Positions 37,401 through 45,124 are shown, counted from the first letter of the stretch. The stretch: DNA of 64,000 nt from Maniola hyperantus (GCF_902806685.2 NC_048537.1:11120720-11184719); one strand, 5' to 3'. The notes: generated by a model not told the origin, from the letters alone. Numbers and translations: made by a program.

Positions 37401-40391
37401 TTTAAGCCTATGACACTCAGACTGGATAAAAGGAAAAGGTGACTGACTGACTGATTTATTAACGCACAGCTCAAAGTACTGGACGGATCAGGCTGAAATT
37501 GTCATGCAGATTTCGACACTAACAGACAGAAGGACAGCGGAGGCTTAGTAATAGGGTCCCGTTGGCACTAGACATCTAGGTTAATCACATTGTTACCCTA
37601 CGGCATCGGAAGTGTTTGTATCTTCGAAAATAAAGGGTTCGCACAGGCCACAGACTCTTTCAAAACTTAAGTAGGTACATCCACACAGACAAGGATAAAA
37701 AGTAAACTAATAAAATATTAAATTTAGATCTAAACTGCTCATTTATATCATTGTTTAATTTTTTTATTATCAAAATCACAACTCTTCCACAATTCAGATT
37801 TAAGGTATAAAATATGGAACATGCTTAGGGCACAGAGATAACTCAAGAGCCAATAAATTTAATGAGACCAATTTCTTAATCCTAATTGGTTTTTATTTGT
37901 AGCAATTTCATTTTAACTTCAGGCGATCTAGTCTTGTCGTGATAAGCATGCTGCAGATGCATAGAATCTTAGTGTTTTATATTCATTTAGGCAGATAGGT
38001 ACCTAGATTATTAGGTATATAATACAAATGATGAAGCTACATAAAACGAACACACTTGTCTGTCTAATAAATAAAATAAATAAAATTATTTTATTTATTT
38101 ATTTATGTCCTTCCCCGGGATGCAAGCTATATCTGTACTAACTTTCGTCAAAATCCGTGTGAAAGTCAAGTTCCGCCGTGAAAGGCTAGCAGACGGACAG
38201 ACAGACAGACACACTTTCGCATTTATAATATTAGTATGGATGGTTCAAGGTCAATCTTAAAAATAGTTCAAGTTAAAGTGCTAAAACCTGCATTTAGTAT
38301 ATTATTATTGTGAGTGTTTTTATTGCCATGATTTTGGATATCTTATATGGAAAAATAATAAAAGCCAAGGTAATTTTACTGTGACTAATTCATTATTGAT
38401 AAACCATTTGGAAAAGGTGTTTTTTAAATAACCTACCTAATATTTACTAGTTTCATATGCTCAGGTTACCTTTAAAAGATCAGTTTAGTGATAAGGTGCC
38501 TTTACACCCTAGCACAAACCTCTTGTTTTTATGTATGCTTCTGTTTTGTTGAAATAAAGCTTTGTAATACTACTACTAATAGATAGTCTAGTTTAGTTAT
38601 TTTTACTCCCATTTAACTTTGTCTTTTTTCCTATAGGAAATATGACTAATCAGTCCAAATCACTTACATTTATGATATTAAATATTCAATCACTTATTAA
38701 CAGATAGGTACATTTTATAATAAAATTTTAAAAATAAAATGTAAAAATATATATAAAATACCAGCTTATTCCCGCGACTTCGCCTGTTGTCGATCTAACA
38801 ACTGCATGGACTACACAAATTTCAAACCCCTAACTTATCCCCTTAGGGGTTGAATTTTCAAAAATTTGGATGTCTACGTCATAATAGCTATCTGCATGCC
38901 AAATTTCAGCCCCATCCGTCCAGTATTTTGAGCTGTGCGTTGATAGATCAGTCAGTCAGTCAGTCAGTCAGACAACTTTCTCTTTTATATAATTTATATA
39001 TAGAAGATAAAATTAAAACAAATTAAATAAAAAAGGGATAAAAGTAACTTATGTCCGTCTTGGGGATACAAGCTACTCTGCACCAAATTTTGGAGTGTGC
39101 TAAAGAACCCTTTGGCCTGGTTTTTACTTTGCTATTTTACTATTGAACGATGAGGCATCGCAAAGGTCTGCCATGATCAGTCCGACCCATACATAATCAA
39201 TCTTCTACAGAATTGTACAAAGCGGTTTGCTTCCTCTTTCTAAGATGGTCTGCTAGAATATTGAATCCCCTTCTATCTTCCATTTTTTTCAGCTATAAAA
39301 TTTGTACTTTAAAAAGAAAAGTGAATAGCCACCTTCTAGACAGGTGTGTACTAGGCTGCATACCTAGAATTTAGTGGGACTGCTCACTTCAGAGCATCAC
39401 AAGCCTATATGATTTTAAAAAAATGGTTCAAGGGACTGTAAACAGGTAACAGTTGACTGATTCACTTTGCATTTATATTATTATATAAATAAATTATGGC
39501 ATTAAAACAACTTTGTCAACAACTTACAACACTGGACTATTACTACTGAAACTATTACTTCTGTAGAAGGAACTATAAGAGTACACTAATTATTTTGTAA
39601 CTATTAAGACATATTCCTAGACTCTACATTGCAGGAGTTCTTTCATCTTGTTTCAGAAGTCATCAATATATTATTAGTAAAGATTTAATCAAAACAGTTT
39701 AACCTTAATTTCTAATAAGTATTAATGTCACTTTATCATCTAACCAATATACATTATGACTTTTTGTTTACATGTGCAGTCTGGAAAAATATAAACAAAA
39801 ATTGGTGACCTATTTGGATCATGGATTTTATTGTAGAAATTAATTATTGATGATATGATTTTATCTCAGTTTTAAGTTCTATTCCAATGTGTGAAATGTA
39901 AATAAAAGAGGACGAGACTACGCAACAGTGTGTACATATCTAAAAAAAGCCGACACCTTGACAAAACACGAGGTCAATACACTCCACAATACACGGTCCA
40001 TGTGATGGGCAGTGCGATGAGCTATCGATGACCATTATTACATATTAAGAACTAAGATTAACGACAACAGAAAGAAACCAGGGAGCAAATTAAGGATTTA
40101 CAGCAAGCAAAGGCTATAATATATGCATATAGATATTCAATACAAACTATACTGCACTCATCAGTATTTCAATCCAAAATTCGACTTTAAATTACGAATG
40201 AGTTAAAGCCTATACGATGATTACTTCTACTATATGCGTATGTAGCCTTTATTAGCACAACATTGTTTATGTTTTACAGTATAACAGTGTATGATAATAT
40301 TTCTTACCGAGCCATGACCCGATGTGAGGGGCCATGTATAAACAACAGGTTCCGCGCCTGCAGGGGAGTGCAAGCGTAAATCCAAAGCCAT
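8453..40391 (-). CDS. DOT1L: DOT1L/grappa histone H3-K79 methyltransferase, 17 coding exons, 1208 aa
   Basis: Exons in transcript order: 40308..40391, 37042..37082, 30841..30979, 20127..20267, 18752..18937, 17001..17417, 15744..15895, 13227..13393, 12827..12987, 12353..12583, 11539..11745, 10970..11469, 9909..10128, 9487..9765, 9125..9317, 8878..9042, 8453..8796. They total 3627 nt, all GT-AG and in frame. The start MALDLRLHSPAGAEPVVYTW matches the animal DOT1L N-terminus. The catalytic domain is residues 1-336: YEPFSPEVYGETS, SAM-binding motif I FVDLGSGVGQVV (160-171), the acidic VEKA (near 186-189), NNFAFGP (242-248) and SVSWTGKPVSYYLH (Trp near 306). Known DOT1L enzymes methylate nucleosomal H3K79 with S-adenosylmethionine. 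Residues about 337-496 are a basic low-complexity linker with AAAAKRRAVQRSS and PPARAKRRRAAP, likely the DNA/nucleosome-binding part. Exons 10-12 (497-808) are helical, coiled-coil-like (LLLDMFRDQYLALLRR, SVALLKARMCELG), the AF10-type partner region in vertebrates. Conserved insect blocks follow (NFEDRLKSIITSVLNEDQ; TIGDLVNGEIERTLEISN). The C-terminus is Arg/Ala/Pro-rich and disordered, ending VDWERPPM. Introns are large at the 5' end (up to 10.6 kb) and short at the 3' end. Confidence 0.96.
10225..10420 (-). repeat. Dispersed repeat C fragment in DOT1L intron 12
   Basis: It contains 'tatcatatgaaagggctt', 'tttttggtttatggtgcaaa' and 'gtacggaaccctcagagcgg', ending 'cttggccggttttttt'. This is the reverse-complement orientation of the longer copy at 33815..34240. 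Confidence 0.65.
10780..10917 (+). repeat. Composite repeat fragment ending in dispersed repeat B
   Basis: The left part 'gatggtaagtgatggtgcag' is a fragment common in moth retroelements. The right part 'aggggtttgaaatttgcgta' followed by 'gtccacgcggacgaaagcgc' is the terminal segment of dispersed repeat B. The rest of intron 12 (10129..10969) is AT-rich with no feature. Confidence 0.55.
12129..12351 (+). pseudogene. R1-like LINE reverse transcriptase fragment, antisense in DOT1L intron 10
   Basis: On the plus strand the conceptual peptide has LLNLLLPVLLNDLL, then PEGVNVVAHADDITVLIEA, which matches the RT palm motif usually written YADD, here with His for Tyr. After a frameshift, FEGWAQRDRLSFTPAKSH continues the match to R1-clade LINEs. 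The fragment is truncated at both ends and frameshifted, so it is dead. It runs to within a few bases of the DOT1L exon 10 donor at 12352/12353. The rest of intron 10 (11746..12128) has no recognisable feature. Confidence 0.75.
13700..14060. other. DOT1L intron 7, distal part: unclassified repeat-like sequence
   Basis: 'attataaatgcgaaagtgtg' near 13720 is the end of dispersed repeat A, and 'cggccatgtttggccgata' near 13963 is a short palindrome. The remainder, up to the next repeat near 14345, is AT-rich with no coding signal. Confidence 0.4.
14345..14560 (-). repeat. Dispersed repeat B, diverged copy
   Basis: 'actagcttatgctcgtgact' and 'tcgcccgcatggacttcata' begin the unit, followed by 'cccccatttaacccactca' and 'gaccagctgatgtttaggct'. 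It has the same order as the copies at 38762..39000 and 41405..41610. Confidence 0.6.
14865..15035 (+). mobile_element. Foldback family 4, copy 1
   Basis: The left arm contains CGCACTCATCCGATCCGAG and TTCGTGAAAATACG. The right arm has 'attttcacggattcgaatcg' and GGATGAGTACGTGATCGCTG, its diverged reverse complement. A second copy with the same termini is at 59155..59325. It lies in DOT1L intron 7. Confidence 0.7.
15485..15700 (+). mobile_element. Foldback element next to the DOT1L exon 7 donor
   Basis: The left arm GTACGAATTTGACTCGTGAG plus AACACGCACGAACCA is mirrored by the right arm 'tgttcgtgcatgttcgcacg' plus AGTCAAATTCGTGCGAAAAC, around a loop of about 70 nt. It starts about 45 nt into the intron from the exon 7 5' splice site. 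No second copy was seen in the window. Confidence 0.7.
15918..16093 (+). mobile_element. Foldback family 2, most complete copy, next to the DOT1L exon 7 acceptor
   Basis: Terminal repeats are AAAATAATGTACATCGACCT at the left and GGTTGATGTACATTATTTTC at the right. An inner pair, TTTGTAGAGCGTTGTCTCTG and GACAGAGACAACGCTCTACA, also pairs. Other copies are at 946..1076 and 30180..30352. Its edge lies about 22 nt from exon 7, so it overlaps the likely branch-point zone of DOT1L intron 6. The rest of this intron to 17000 is AT-rich with no feature. Confidence 0.8.
18190..18422 (+). pseudogene. RTE-clade LINE 3' end (C-terminus plus tail) in DOT1L intron 5
   Basis: The plus-strand frame reads WRPRTGKRSVGRPPARWTDD, then WMRQAEDRVWWRALGKAYVQ, ending QQWTQTG and a stop at about 18395. 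RSVGRPPARWTDD and the AYVQQW ending are characteristic of RTE LINEs, whose copies are usually 5'-truncated as here. The stop is followed by a short TTGGAT-repeat tail. It is antisense to DOT1L. The rest of intron 5 (17418..18751) is AT-rich with no other recognised element. Confidence 0.85.
18990..19332 (-). repeat. Dispersed repeat A with internal duplication
   Basis: 'aaatgtgaaagtgtgtgtct' and 'tagcttttcacggctcaac' open the repeat, and 'aaatccacgcggacgaagtc' closes it. The central part is present twice in diverged form: 'ctcagggaaggacgtaagc' and 'gaaaattgacataggcaac', each followed by 'aactttttatc'. It lies in DOT1L intron 4. Confidence 0.65.
19803..19970 (+). mobile_element. Foldback family 5, copy 1
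   Basis: It contains 'cgattgcggtagaatgacag', 'gtcacgatcgcaatcacctc', 'acaatgcattgttgcaacta' and 'aatgattgatgcaggt'. The reverse complement of the same series occurs at 23590..23770. Confidence 0.65.
20528..20662. mobile_element. Small foldback element in DOT1L intron 3
   Basis: The arms are 'ccgccatgttgtgacgtctt' and 'aagacgtcacaacatggtag', with further pairing inside (aatatatttttga / tatatattttcc). The AT-rich loop is about 70 nt. Only one copy is seen here. Confidence 0.6.
20663..22133. other. DOT1L intron 3 stretch with composite repeat debris
   Basis: Near 21055-21250 there is a piece joining dispersed repeat B ('tttacgtcataatagctatc') to a segment with 'ggtacggaacacttcgtgtg', and an (AT)n run is near 20982. 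The remainder is AT-rich and no gene is seen. Confidence 0.45.
22135..22272 (+). mobile_element. Foldback family 1 copy
   Basis: 'gttgagatggcaatcagga' at the left and CGATTGCCATTTCAACCTGT at the right (then CGCGTA) are inverted. The core carries 'gcgagggggctgtgcgggtg', as in the copy near 24.4 kb. Confidence 0.7.
22720..23020 (+). repeat. Dispersed repeat C variant (GGTTCCGTACCCC type)
   Basis: It begins 'gggttccgtaccccaaggg' and contains 'atctcgtgaaccgtaatagg', 'aatggccgccatgaaaatta' and 'atggtacggaacacttcgtg', ending 'gactcgcaattgactgattt'. Fragments of the same unit occur near 24260-24360 and 32735-32800. Confidence 0.7.
23590..23770 (-). mobile_element. Foldback family 5, copy 2 (inverted)
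   Basis: It contains 'acctgcatcaatcattattg', 'ttgttgcaacaatgcattgt' and 'tgattgcgatcgtgacattg'. This is the reverse-complement order of 19803..19970, and the two copies sit about 3.8 kb apart in the same large intron. Confidence 0.65.
23880..24060 (+). repeat. Common moth interspersed repeat fragment
   Basis: It contains 'gatcttgcgggtcacctgat', 'gtgattaccgtcgcccatga' and 'gatgcgttgccgacctttc'. I recognise the pattern as widespread in moth genomes; the element class is not determined here. Confidence 0.5.
24090..24235 (+). repeat. Dispersed repeat A
   Basis: 'tggtgcccgcgacttcgtcc' and 'aaaatcccgtgggaaaaaaa' open the unit, and 'cacactttcgcatttataat' closes it. The centre is partly deleted relative to 26761..26970. 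Confidence 0.7.
24362..24489 (+). mobile_element. Foldback family 1 copy, left end degraded
   Basis: The GC-rich core with 'cacccgcgctcgcccgcacc' and 'gtgggggctgtgcgagtgtg' leads to 'cgattgccaagtcgacctgt' and 'actatac'. The left terminal repeat is not recognisable. Confidence 0.65.
25005..25200 (+). repeat. Dispersed repeat B
   Basis: It begins 'aaaagctgactgactgactg', contains 'gctgaaatttggcatgcagt', 'tatgacgtagacatccgcta' and 'agaaaggatttttgaaaatt', and ends 'cgcgggtataagctagtc'. Confidence 0.75.
25355..25405. repeat. (AT)n microsatellite
   Basis: This is a run of alternating T and A of about 40 bases with one interruption (ATTTATATAT). The surrounding 25400-26760 interval is AT-rich with no gene or clear element. 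Confidence 0.9.
26761..26970 (+). repeat. Dispersed repeat A, near-complete copy
   Basis: It begins 'tagatgatgcccgcgacttc', contains 'tttttaaaaatcccgtggg', 'ttttccgggataaaaagtag' and 'gatgggccgtgaaaaactaa', and ends 'ctttcgcatttataatatta'. Copies or fragments recur at 4395, 18990, 24090, 38055, 50460 and 57800. Confidence 0.75.
27250..27565 (-). mobile_element. tRNA-derived SINE
   Basis: Read on the minus strand, it opens with a tRNA-like head (GTGATAGCCTAGTGGTTAAG, a B box within GGTTCGATCCC), followed by a tRNA-unrelated body ending in ATGATGATGATG. A plus-strand relative is at 31655..31945 and fragments are at 2925, 50640 and 56715. No functional tRNA cloverleaf is implied. Confidence 0.8.
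27817..28218. mobile_element. Long-armed MITE flanked by TTAA
   Basis: Two arms of about 180 bp are inverted copies of each other: outer parts 'acaggtctgcccacgaaatt' and 'aatttcgcgggcagaccgtg', inner parts 'tttacttgaatgtgtccagt' and 'aactggacactttcaagtaa'. The element is bounded by TTAAGG and CCTTAA, so TTAA is the likely target duplication. That is the target preference of piggyBac-type transposases. It has no coding capacity. Confidence 0.8.
28219..29754. other. DOT1L intron 3, no recognised element
   Basis: The sequence is mostly AT-rich, with a somewhat GC-richer patch near 29100-29460. It contains no supported exon: no conserved peptide, and splice-site pairs were not found in frame. 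Confidence 0.4.
29755..30055 (+). repeat. Dispersed repeat B, strongly diverged copy
   Basis: 'tgacttgtcttgactgactg' opens it and 'gcgaagccgggacaggtcag' plus 'ctagttgg' closes it. The interior has the usual order (ggggtgaaattt, then a poly-C run) but many changes. Confidence 0.5.
30180..30352 (+). mobile_element. Foldback family 2 copy
   Basis: The left terminus contains 'agtgtacatacatcgacctt' and the right terminus GGTCGATGTACATTATTTTC. The inner pair is 'tttgtagagcgttgtcactg' and 'gacagagacaatgctctaca'. It lies about 490 bp from DOT1L exon 3. Confidence 0.8.
31035..31350. mobile_element. Second tRNA-like SINE or retroelement repeat
   Basis: It contains 'accctttggtttctacacgg', 'gaacgctaaatcgcttggcg' and 'ccgaagcctcccaccagacc', then 'gccgggcatcgcacccggga' and 'ccactgcgccaaggaggtcg'. 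The last part looks like a tRNA-like A/B-box head read on the minus strand. It is distinct from the SINE at 27250. Confidence 0.6.
31655..31945 (+). mobile_element. tRNA-derived SINE
   Basis: The head reads GTGATAGCCTAGTGATTAGG, then TCGGTCCCGGGCACGCACC. The body contains 'ggtgaaggaaaacatcgtga' and 'gaggagacccgtgctctgta', ending at 'ccggcaatgggtcgatcatg'. It has the opposite orientation to 27250..27565. Confidence 0.8.
32230..32640. other. GC-rich island with imperfect tandem units in DOT1L intron 2
   Basis: This is about 410 bp of GC-rich sequence in an AT-rich intron. Two units are similar: 'cgctgcgggcgatagattcg' with 'ccgtcgcgcacggg', and 'cgctgcggacgataggctgg' with 'ccatcgcgcgcgga', each followed by 'tccggtgg'. 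Open frames here lack stops only because of composition. It is most likely the 5' region of an unidentified retroelement; a CpG-type regulatory island is the alternative. Confidence 0.45.
33400..33812. repeat. Two head-to-tail diverged dispersed repeat units
   Basis: 'ctctccgtaagaaccatcct' followed by 'ttgcgatca' or 'ttgcgatcga' occurs twice (near 33475-33570 and 33665-33755), each after an 'actagctgac' start. The second ends 'cgcggacgaagtcgcgagca', the dispersed repeat B terminus. Confidence 0.6.
33815..34240 (+). repeat. Dispersed repeat C, near-complete copy
   Basis: It begins 'aaaccggccaagtgcgagtc', contains 'gcacgataattcaaaaacta', 'ggtgaagacctttcatatga' and 'gccaaatttcatgattctag', has a (CAGA)n stretch, and ends 'ttttgaggtacggaacccta'. 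Partial copies are at 10225, 35705, 35950, 41880 and 42470. Confidence 0.75.
34241..34700 (+). repeat. Two tandem dispersed repeat B copies
   Basis: Unit 1 (34241..34442) and unit 2 (34455..34697) each run from a (TGAC)n start through 'ggacggatcgggctgaaatt' to 'cacgcggacgaagtc' and 'ataagctagt'. They follow directly on repeat C. Confidence 0.75.
34986..35100 (+). mobile_element. Foldback family 1, most compact and symmetric copy
   Basis: GCGACAGGTCGAGATAGCAA at the left pairs with ATTGCCACTTCGAGCTGTCG at the right, around a core of about 50 bp. The right edge reads CGCGTACTATAC. Confidence 0.8.
35705..36240. repeat. Dispersed repeat C fragments
   Basis: A short piece at 35705..35770 ('ggtcaagtgcgagtcggact') and a longer one at 35950..36235 ('gaccaagtgcgagtcggact' to 'ggagatacggaaccctaat'). 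The sequence between them is not recognised. Confidence 0.65.
36290..36590 (-). pseudogene. Mariner-type transposase remnant
   Basis: On the minus strand RKILEDRKFSIREIVDTMGI and SHERTKCNW are in one frame. After a frameshift, DEHGYSKVPARWISKLLSV continues, and then VRVVTIDKTII, which corresponds to the mariner VTxDETW block with the Glu-Thr-Trp altered. The order helix-turn-helix, then K(V/L)xARW, then the first catalytic Asp is that of mariner transposases. It is truncated and frameshifted, hence inactive. Confidence 0.7.
37425..37520 (+). repeat. Dispersed repeat B fragment
   Basis: 'aaaaggtgactgactgactg' followed by 'gtactggacggatcaggctg' and 'gtcatgcagattt'. It lies in DOT1L intron 1. 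Confidence 0.6.
38055..38250 (+). repeat. Dispersed repeat A, 3' half
   Basis: 'tgtccttccccgggatgcaa' through 'aaggctagcagacggacag' to 'ctttcgcatttataatatta' and 'gtatggatgg'. Confidence 0.65.
38760..39000 (-). repeat. Dispersed repeat B
   Basis: It begins 'ccagcttattcccgcgactt', contains 'acctaacttatccccttagg' in diverged form and 'tctgcatgccaaatttcagc', and ends with (CAGT)n and 'actttctcttttatat'. The rest of intron 1 (39001..40307) is AT-rich with no other recognised feature. Confidence 0.65.
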
Positions 40392-40504
40392 GATAAGATA
40401 ACCGCTGCATTAATGCACACTCTTTTCACTTATACACTAAATTTATCACTATAAACAATTGATATTAACATAATTTCACTGCACTTTCACACACACACAC
40501 TCTG

Positions 40505-40560
40505 AACTAGGCTGGGCGCCATGTTGAAAATAATACCAATCAAATCATGGCCGACAGATA
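40505..40560 (-). promoter_or_regulatory. Possible DOT1L promoter element (YY1/Pho-like motif)
   Basis: The minus strand reads CAACATGGCGCC about 125 bp upstream of the DOT1L ATG, which resembles the AANATGGCG core bound by YY1/Pleiohomeotic and common near transcription starts. The motif is short and may be chance. No TATA box was recognised. Confidence 0.3.
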
Positions 40561-42202
40561 ATGTTGTCATTTGTCAAAAATATTATCAAAAAAAAAAAAG
40601 CGTACCTAAATCTTTTCATCATCCTTTTCAAATCGGTTAAGCTTAAAAAGTACAATAATTTTATATCCTTATAAGTCGCGCAAATTGCTATTGCGCTGGA
40701 ATCATGTCTTCTTAACATCGTAATGACGTCATTTTGACGTCAGCTGACATAAAAATATACCAACATATCTATTGGTGCAAAACATGTGCAGCAGCTCGAA
40801 ACTTCAGTCTAGTGCTGACGTTACTAAAATGGCCACGCGCATTAGCAATTTGCGGATTTATAAAGTACTTAATTTTTTTTTTGGTTTTAGACCATTTTTG
40901 TGACAGGATGTACTAAGTACTTATCTTTAAAACTAAACTAATACCTATGAAATTTGTATTAGTTATACATATTATATTATATTACCTACGTATCATATTC
41001 ATATACTGTATAGCTACATACAACAAATATTGAAATAACAATAACTAATATAAAGTAGGTTGTAAGCTGTGACCTAAACAAACGAACATATTTTTTTGGG
41101 GCTATTCTTTCACGGTTTGTTGTGATGTCATGTCTCTCTCGGAAATGAAATAGTTCATACTGAAATTATACTTCATAATATGTACGGAACCTTAAAAGAG
41201 GAACGAAATAATTAATTTTTGAAGGAATAAAATAAACCCAAAAAATATTATTTTTATTTAATAAATATTATATTTAAAAAACACACCATTCAGACAGTGG
41301 AAAAACCTTACTATGTTTTAAAAATCACTATACAAATTATGGCTAACTCAAAGAATTTTTAATAAGGATTATTACCTCCTATGTCGATGGGCTAGCTTTA
41401 AGTTTTATTTTCAACTCGCTTATGCTCGCGACTTCATTCGCGTGGACTACACAAATTTCAAACCTCTATTTCACCCCCTTAGGAGTTGAATTTTCTTAGC
41501 GGATGCCTACGTCATAATAGCTATCTGTATGCCCGATCCATCTAGTAGTTTGCGCTGTGCGTTGATGGATCAGTCAGTCAGTCAGTCAGTCAGTCAGTCA
41601 CCTTTTCCTTTTATATATTTAGAGAAGAAGATAAAAAAAATGTTTCAAAATGATACTGAAATGATATTATTTTTTTATTTCTTTTATTAAATGCATAAAC
41701 AAAGAACGCTTTTATCTAAAATCTAAATATCTTATTTTTAAAATTAGGTTTTGCAGTCGATTTTTTTTTACTTTTATGTTTCCATTGAACCGTCTCGAAT
41801 CACAATGTTTGACATGTTTACAATGTTACCCGTAACGACTGCACGCAACCGTCGATCTCTTTGGGACCAAAAACATAAAAACTGACCAAGTACGAATCAG
41901 ACCCGCACACTGAGGGTTCCGTACTACCTGTGCGTACTACAGAAGTGAACCGGTAAGAATCACTTTTGTTAATGAAAATGTACATAGATTAATTCATCCT
42001 AGAATATAGATCGATTCAAATCACCGTCAAACCACAAAGTAAAATCTCCACTGGTCTTACTTGCTTCCAATACAGTAACTACCTCAGTAACTACCTACTT
42101 GAACATTAAGCAAATACCTATTTATTATTCAGTAGGTACCATATTATATTCAATGTACTCTGTGGTAGGTACTTGTACTTGTACCGCAGCCTGCTTCGCA
42201 AG
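40561..42202. repeat. Spacer between DOT1L and ANKRD49 with dispersed repeat fragments
   Basis: A dispersed repeat B copy lies at 41405..41610, read on the minus strand and ending in about eight CAGT units. A repeat C piece ('gaccaagtacgaatcagacc') lies at 41880..41940. The remainder is AT-rich and no gene is seen. Confidence 0.6.
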
Positions 42203-42412
42203 CCGAGCGAAAGCGAGAGGTTGGACCACTGTCCGACCGACTCTTTTAGTTGTGGTTGGTACAAGTGGTACAAACGTAGTGATTATATACTCTTTGGTTG
42301 GTACCTAAGGTACCTACCTACAAAGTCAGGTACCTATTTGGTGGGTATTTGCGAAAGAGTTCAGAGTTCAGTTGTGGTCCATGCTCCGACCTCTCGCTCT
42401 AGTTTGTTACTC
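42203..42412. repeat. Foldback segment inserted in dispersed repeat C
   Basis: The left end has GAAAGCGAGAGGTTGGACCA and the right end 'gtggtccatgctccgacctc' with 'tcgctct', its approximate reverse complement. The core is rich in 'ggtac' repeats. Repeat C pieces flank it on both sides (41880..41940 and 42470..42660). Confidence 0.5.
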
Positions 42413-42469
42413 AAAGTGGGATTTGCAAAAAAAAAAAAAATTGTGGTCATGAACTAATAATTAGTATTT

Positions 42470-42665
42470 TCAACTTTCCAAGTGAGTGAGGATATCAAGT
42501 GGGCTATCATATGAAAGGTCTTCACCTGTACATTCTAAAACAGATTTTTTATTATTTTTATGCATCATAGTTTTTGAATTATCGTGCAAAATGTCAAATA
42601 CGACTGTAATACGGAACCCTCATTGCGCGAGCCTGACTCGCACTGGGCCGGTTTTTTTAATATTA
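42470..42665 (-). repeat. Dispersed repeat C fragment
   Basis: 'atatgaaaggtcttcacctg', 'catagtttttgaattatcgt' and 'gactcgcactgggccggttt' are the reverse complement of the start of the copy at 33815..34240. Confidence 0.7.
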
Positions 42666-43543
42666 GAGCCTTTCCATATACAAAACATCATGAAATCCTT
42701 ATAATAGATACGGCATAAATTTGTCTGCATCTTATACCTATAATTAGCACTAGGTAAATACCTATAGTATTTGAGGAGGTAAACATGACAAGTTGCAAGT
42801 TCATGGCCTTTTAATGGTTTTTAATATTCTTTCTCAGTTCGGAAATAGTGACGGCTTTTCAAATAATTTCTCATTCAGTTAAATTTTAGATAAAACTTAA
42901 TCGATTTTCGACATTGATATATTCCCTAAAATTAAGGAGATTTTATTTGCTGGCAGCCTTTGTTCTGCAACTGTCGCCCCCCTGTCATTGTCAATGTCAT
43001 TCAAGTGCCAAAAGAGCCTTGTCGTCTCTTGTCGTAGGTGAATGTTTTGTCCGAACTTCGAAAGAATTTTTAATATTTAAGGCATTTAATTGTTCGTTTC
43101 GTGTGCGCACCAAATACCTACTTACTTAACTCTTGTGCATTTTAAACCTTCATAAGTAGACAAAAATTTAGGTATAATATACCTTTGGATTTTTAGATTT
43201 TCCCATAGAGATAGTATTTCCACATTGTAATGAATAATTTGGAATTGATAGGTTCGCAGTCTGTAATTGTTTGTTTGGTAATTTAATATTTGTTTGGTAT
43301 TTATAATCAGTTATATCCACTTAAAACTGTATATTGAGATAGAGAGAAGTCCAACAGGATTTTTATATTGTTGCCTCTGCATATTACAGCTGTAATGCAA
43401 GACTTGTAGAAGTCAAGTCAAGTCTTACTTGATACTTCTGCACTAGCAAGTCACACTAAACACTTATTGTGGACCCTGTGCTTTTAGTAATATTCATACT
43501 CAAAGTGGTATAATAGGGTAATTATTTTTCAGTTTAAACTAAA

Positions 43544-45124
43544 ATGTCTGATTCAGAAGAGGAAGAAATTAAACTAAAAGATTTTAAAGAAATATCTGAT
43601 GAAATAGAACGCTGCAAGAAAAATCCAGAAACTTCTGGAATGTTTGTATCTGGTTGGGATGATGCAGACCAAGATGTTGATATTGTGAAGAATCCAAAAG
43701 GTACTTTACTCTGAAATTATCTGATTTCAAGCTTATGTATACAGCAGACAGGCACTGGAGTCTGGATCAATCTGTTGTGCCTTTGCTCCTAATTTAGCCA
43801 GAGTCAGCATTTTCATTGCCGAATATTCCAGCATGCCTTGGTTCCCAGCATAGAACCACCCCGTTGTATTAGGCCAGGATGTTTAAAGTATCTCTGCAGT
43901 TTTCTACCAGTCTTGAGTTAACAACCTCAGAGGACAGAGTTGAAAGAGCTGTCTGGCTGTCTGAGTGTATACTATATATCATTCTATTGAGGTAGTTGTT
44001 TTGCAGGGTGGTTTCCGTACAAATTATTATGGCTCATTATACTTACCAGGGGGGATATCTTGGTAGCGACAAGTGGAACAGGCACATCTTCCAATGTTCC
44101 TATAGTACTATGATATTTACAACAACAAAAGCAGCCTTAGTAGCTCCCATTTCCCAAATACCTACAAGCTATTTTGTAAAATATCATGATTAATTGATTT
44201 AAGATCTGATGTGTGGTACAATTTATGTCTATCAAGTGCCTGTGATAGAACTGTTAATAATAAGGTTTTATTCATTCTAGAAAATCCAAATGATCATGTT
44301 TTGTGGGCAGCGGAAAATGGTGAGCTTGAAACTTTGAAAGAACTGATAACAAAACAACCAGGACTGGTACATGCCAGGGATACGGATGGCTACACCCCTT
44401 TACACAGAGCAGCATACAGCAACCACATAAATATAATCTCATATTTACTTAGTGTTGGGGCAAATATTGGTGCTAAGACAGAACTTGGATGGACACCTTT
44501 GCACTCCGCTTGTAATTGGAATAACTATGCTTCTGCTGCAAGACTGTTGGCAGCAGGGGCAGATCCTACTGCTTTTTCAGATGGAGGTCAGTATTTCAAT
44601 TCATCATTGACAATTCAAAAGTACTTCTAAAAGTTTATTAGAATAAAAAATATTTAAAAGTATTCTATTCTATTCATGGTTTATTGTAATAGATAAATCT
44701 ATAAGTTAAAAATATACCTGGAATATAATTATTATTATCTAAGAACCTGGGGTGATAGCTGATAGCTATTTTCAGACACCAGGAATTTTTTAAGAAAATT
44801 GTAACAGACCAGAAACAAATTTTTATACTCTTTTATCTTCTCTGTTCATTTGTAGTTAAAAAATTACTGTTTTTTTCAGAACAAACACCTATGCATTTGG
44901 CAGCAGCTATGAGTCATTGTAAATCAACTTTGCTTATTTTGCTTCTCCGAGAAGATCTTGTGGAAACAGCTAGAAGACGGAATCATTCTGATGAAACCCC
45001 CGAACAGTTGGCCCGTGGTCATGGAATATATGCACCCCTGTTTGATATGGTTTTACCTGCAGCATCACATATCAGATCATTGTCGTTTACTTGCAATCCC
45101 TATATAAGGGCTCAGAATGATTAA
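43544..45124 (+). CDS. ANKRD49: ANKRD49-like ankyrin-repeat protein, 3 coding exons, 235 aa
   Basis: Exons are 43544..43700, 44281..44586 and 44880..45124 (157+306+245 = 708 nt), with GT-AG introns in frame. The start MSDSEEEEIKLKDFKEISDE opens an acidic N-terminus carrying SGMFVSGWDDADQD. Ankyrin repeats follow at about residues 56-86 (HVLWAAENGELETLKELI), 87-119 (DGYTPLHRAAYSNHINIISY), 120-153 (GWTPLHSACNWNNYASAARL) and 154-185 (EQTPMHLAAAMSHCKSTLLI). The tail is DETPEQLARGHGIYAPLFDM. Length and repeat phrasing (LWAAEN, YTPLHRAAYS, GWTPLHSACxWNN, TPxHLAA) match vertebrate ANKRD49 (about 239 aa), a small, probably nuclear adaptor whose biochemical role is poorly defined. A 3' splice-like TTTTTCAG lies 12 nt before the ATG, so a 5' UTR intron is possible. 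AATAAA signals occur soon after the stop. Convergent with rod. Confidence 0.94.
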
